Source of the DNA: Oscillospiraceae bacterium
Lineage (GTDB): Bacteria; Bacillota; Clostridia; Oscillospirales; Ruminococcaceae
Direction: 5' to 3'
Assembly: GCA_012729855.1 (NCBI GenBank)
Contig: JAAYCI010000013.1
Coordinates: 1 to 61,627, forward strand
DNA length: 61,627 nt
Shown in pieces: positions 59,816 through 61,627 of this stretch (positions within the stretch are counted from its first letter, which is position 1; each line of letters starts with the position of its first letter). The notes under the pieces are model-generated. The model had not been told where the DNA came from. It made no database searches and worked only from the letters and a program-made list of their open reading frames with translations. The translations under genes were made by a program, and so were the position numbers.

Positions 59816-61180
59816 TTAGTCGCGCTTGTTGCTGCGCTTCCAGATGCCCATCTTCTCGGCGTCTTTTATCAGCTCCTCGCGGAAGTCGGGGTGGGCGATG
59901 CTCACCAGCTTCTCGGCGCGCTCCCAAGTGGAGGAGGCTTTCATGTTCACCTTGCCGTACTCGGTAACCAGCCAGTGCACCATGGTGCGGGGGGTGGTTA
60001 CCACGGCGCCCTGCGGCAGGAAGGGGCGGATGCGGGAGTGCATTTTGCCCTCTTTGTCGGTGTAGGTGGAGGTGAAGGCCAGGAAGCTTTTGCCGCCCGG
60101 AGACTCATACGCGCCCTGGGCGAAGTCCAGCTGGCCGCCGGTGCCGGAAATCTGGCGGTAGTTGGCCATCTCGCTGGTCACCTGGCTGTAAAGGTCCACT
60201 TCCAGAATGTTGTTGATGGAGATGAAGTTGGAGATGGAGCGCACATATTCCAAATCGTTCAGGCGGTACACCGGCATGGAGGCCAGGTTGGCGTTGTGGT
60301 CGATGAAATCGTACATCTCCTTGGTGCCCAGCGCAAAGGTGTAGCCGCTCTTGTAGCGGTCGCGCTCCTTGTAGCGGTTGGTGATTTTGCCGGCCTGGTA
60401 CAGGTCCACAAACGCGTCGCAGAACATCTCGGTGGAGATGCCCAGGTCTTTCAGGTCGCTCTGGGCAATCAGCGAGCCCACGGCGTTGGGCAGGGCGCCA
60501 ATGCCCAGCTGCAGGGTGGCGCGGTTGGGAATTTCTTCCACAATCAGCTTGGCAATGGCCTGCTCGGCGGGGCTGGCGGCGCCCGGCGGGGGCGTGGCCA
60601 CGATGGGCTGGTTGGTGCTCTCAAAGATATAGTCCACGTCGGCAATGTTCAGGCCCTCGCCAAAGCCGCCCAGCGCGGTGGGCACCGTGGTGTTCACTTC
60701 CATGATGACGATCTTGGCATTCATGGCAATGTCGATGTTGGCGCTGTTGCTGATGCCGAAGTTGAAGAAGCCGTGCTTGTCCATGGGGGTGCACTGAATG
60801 ACAAAAACGTCGGCCCATTTGTCCTTGAACTGCTCCTGGGTGTAGTAGTTGTCCACGTCGTGGTACAGGGCGGGGAAGTAGGGCATGCGGGGGTGCTTGG
60901 CGCCCTGCTGGCGGTCCCAGCCGGAGTAGTACCAGGACGAGAAGATCAAATCATCGCCGTCGCCATTTTTAATGTGGGCGGCCGACGGCCGGGTGGTGGA
61001 AATGTTGCGGATCAGCAGGTCTTTCAACTGGCCCGTGCCCACGCGCTCGGCCAGGGCGGCGTCAAACTCCGCCGGCATTACGGCCCAGGCGCCATACTCG
61101 ATAACCATGCCCGGCTGGATCAGCTCGGCCGCCTGCTTGGCGGTAATCAGCTTGGATTTGTACTCTTCCATGAATGTCAT
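59816..61180 (-). CDS. Acetyl-CoA hydrolase/transferase family, probable butyryl-CoA:acetate CoA-transferase
   Basis: A 454-residue two-domain CoA-transferase. VQCTPMDKHGFFNFGISNSANIDIAMNAKIVIMEVN, TLQLGIGALPNAVGS and GISTEMFCDAFVDLYQAGKITN (active-site Glu), GGQLDFAQGAYESPGGKSFLAFTST are family blocks. Length and motifs fit the enzymes that swap CoA between butyryl- or propionyl-CoA and acetate in gut butyrate producers; 4-hydroxybutyrate CoA-transferase is an alternative. AAGGAG before ATG 61180 sets the start. Confidence 0.85.
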   Translation of the reverse strand: MTFMEEYKSKLITAKQAAELIQPGMVIEYGAWAVMPAEFDAALAERVGTGQLKDLLIRNISTTRPSAAHIKNGDGDDLIFSSWYYSGWDRQQGAKHPRMPYFPALYHDVDNYYTQEQFKDKWADVFVIQCTPMDKHGFFNFGISNSANIDIAMNAKIVIMEVNTTVPTALGGFGEGLNIADVDYIFESTNQPIVATPPPGAASPAEQAIAKLIVEEIPNRATLQLGIGALPNAVGSLIAQSDLKDLGISTEMFCDAFVDLYQAGKITNRYKERDRYKSGYTFALGTKEMYDFIDHNANLASMPVYRLNDLEYVRSISNFISINNILEVDLYSQVTSEMANYRQISGTGGQLDFAQGAYESPGGKSFLAFTSTYTDKEGKMHSRIRPFLPQGAVVTTPRTMVHWLVTEYGKVNMKASSTWERAEKLVSIAHPDFREELIKDAEKMGIWKRSNKRD

Positions 61181-61330
61181 TGTGTTTCTCTCCTTACCTC
61201 GTTGAAATTGGTGCAAAATGTTAAAGTTTTATCATATCGGGCCGCACCAGTACCGGCCCGGCCAATGCCGGGGGGAGTACCCCACAAAGAAAACAAAAAT
61301 TGCAACAGGGCTATTACAACACTAATTGGA

Positions 61331-61359
61331 AGTATAACAGAACGCCACACGGGTGTAAA
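61331..61359 (-). promoter_or_regulatory. CoA-transferase gene promoter
   Basis: TTTACA (61359-61354) and TATACT (61336-61331), 17-bp spacer, minus strand; leader of about 145 nt with a GCCGG-rich hairpin region. Confidence 0.7.
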
Positions 61360-61386
61360 GAGAAGACCGACAAAAAAATAACGATT

Positions 61387-61415
61387 TTGGGAATTGTGGC
61401 CGTGTGTGGTATACT
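61387..61415 (+). promoter_or_regulatory. Plus-strand promoter near the window end
   Basis: TTGGGA (61387-61392) and TATACT (61410-61415), 17-bp spacer. It would transcribe through the partial repeat at 61500 and out of the window; the first 70 nt contain a GGGCA/TGCCC hairpin. Confidence 0.55.
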
Positions 61416-61507
61416 GAAGGCACTTCTGGGCATGTCCCTAAAGTAGAGATGGGCAGATACCTCGGCAGATTTGCCCAGGGGCTGCTGCGCGATGGTGGCC
61501 TTCACCT

Positions 61508-61627
61508 TCGGCCCAAGAGCCGCCGCACTGCGGCGGTTGGCCTCAGGTACTAGGCCTGCGGGCCGTCGCAAGGCCGAGGAGGGAGGAATACTTGGTGTAT
61601 TCCGACTGACGACTAGCGCCGCAGCGC
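61508..61627. repeat. Partial structured repeat, copy c (cut by window end)
   Basis: Shares with 50460-50530 the block TCGGCCCAAG-GCCGCCG ... CGGCGGTTGGCCTC and a following GGCC-TGCG-GGCC hairpin in place of GCGCCC/GGGCGC. A hairpin GGAATAC/GTATTCC follows (about 61581-61599). The element runs into the end of the window. Confidence 0.55.

Overview
The window looks like chromosomal DNA of a GC-rich, low-oxygen Gram-positive bacterium of the class Clostridia, most likely an Oscillospirales (Ruminococcaceae/Oscillospiraceae-type) gut commensal. The reasons are the nine-gene V/A-type ATPase operon, NiaR, SpoIID-like and FapA-like proteins, a butyryl/acetyl-CoA:carboxylate CoA-transferase, a DUF1292 protein, strong AGGAGG ribosome binding sites and sigma-A promoters. 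No tRNA, rRNA, insertion sequence, phage or CRISPR array was seen. This placement is inference from gene content, not from a marker-gene comparison.

Layout. 0-5 kb: niaR, the rpsF-ssb-rpsR operon, a RING/zinc-ribbon membrane protein, prfB and a small coiled-coil protein. 5-15.5 kb: a polar amino-acid ABC transporter, FapA, a very large CinA-membrane-sortase-like-SpoIID fusion, thiI and its cysteine desulfurase. 15.6-24.8 kb: the V-type ATPase operon (H-C-I-K-F-E-A-B-D). 24.9-25.5 kb: a structured RNA resembling 6S RNA, then a DUF1292 gene. 25.7-30.1 kb (plus strand): a lipoprotein cyclophilin, a small alarmone synthetase, aldose epimerase, an MBL hydrolase, a SemiSWEET-like protein and a methyltransferase. 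30.2-35.8 kb (minus): cysE with a cysteine-codon leader peptide and attenuator, tpiA, a zinc-ribbon protein, pgk and a PepV-type dipeptidase. 36-42 kb (plus): a Na/Pi cotransporter-PhoU fusion, an ECF sigma/anti-sigma operon with three coupled membrane proteins, and a 3D-domain protein. 42.3-50.4 kb: tandem SDR genes, a MarR/Fe-S protein operon, a strongly promoted structured RNA ahead of a MutS-family ATPase, and hflK-hflC. 50.6-61.6 kb: an IlvD-type dehydratase, a DUF975/CmpB membrane protein, catalase with ybaN, a cell-wall subtilase and a CoA-transferase.

The signals most worth following are not single ordinary genes. Upstream of cysE a 20-residue ORF with Cys-Leu-Cys-Cys-Cys sits between a promoter and a perfect terminator, with mutually exclusive 1:2, 2:3 and 3:4 RNA pairings: a textbook-style ribosome-mediated attenuator that would sense cysteinyl-tRNA. 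The CinA fusion joins a cytoplasmic NMN deamidase to an extracytoplasmic sortase-like domain that has lost its catalytic His and Cys and to a SpoIID-type domain. A 161-162 bp dispersed element with 16-bp terminal inverted repeats occurs three times with compensatory base changes in its stems. A second structured repeat family directly follows the stop codons of tpiA and ilvD.

Functional links: ThiI and its desulfurase handle sulfur for tRNA thiolation or thiamine while cysE makes the cysteine precursor; the V-ATPase, the Na/Pi transporter and the amino-acid ABC transporter couple ion gradients to uptake; the sigma/anti-sigma operon, 3D protein, SpoIID-like fusion and sorted subtilase are all cell-envelope functions.
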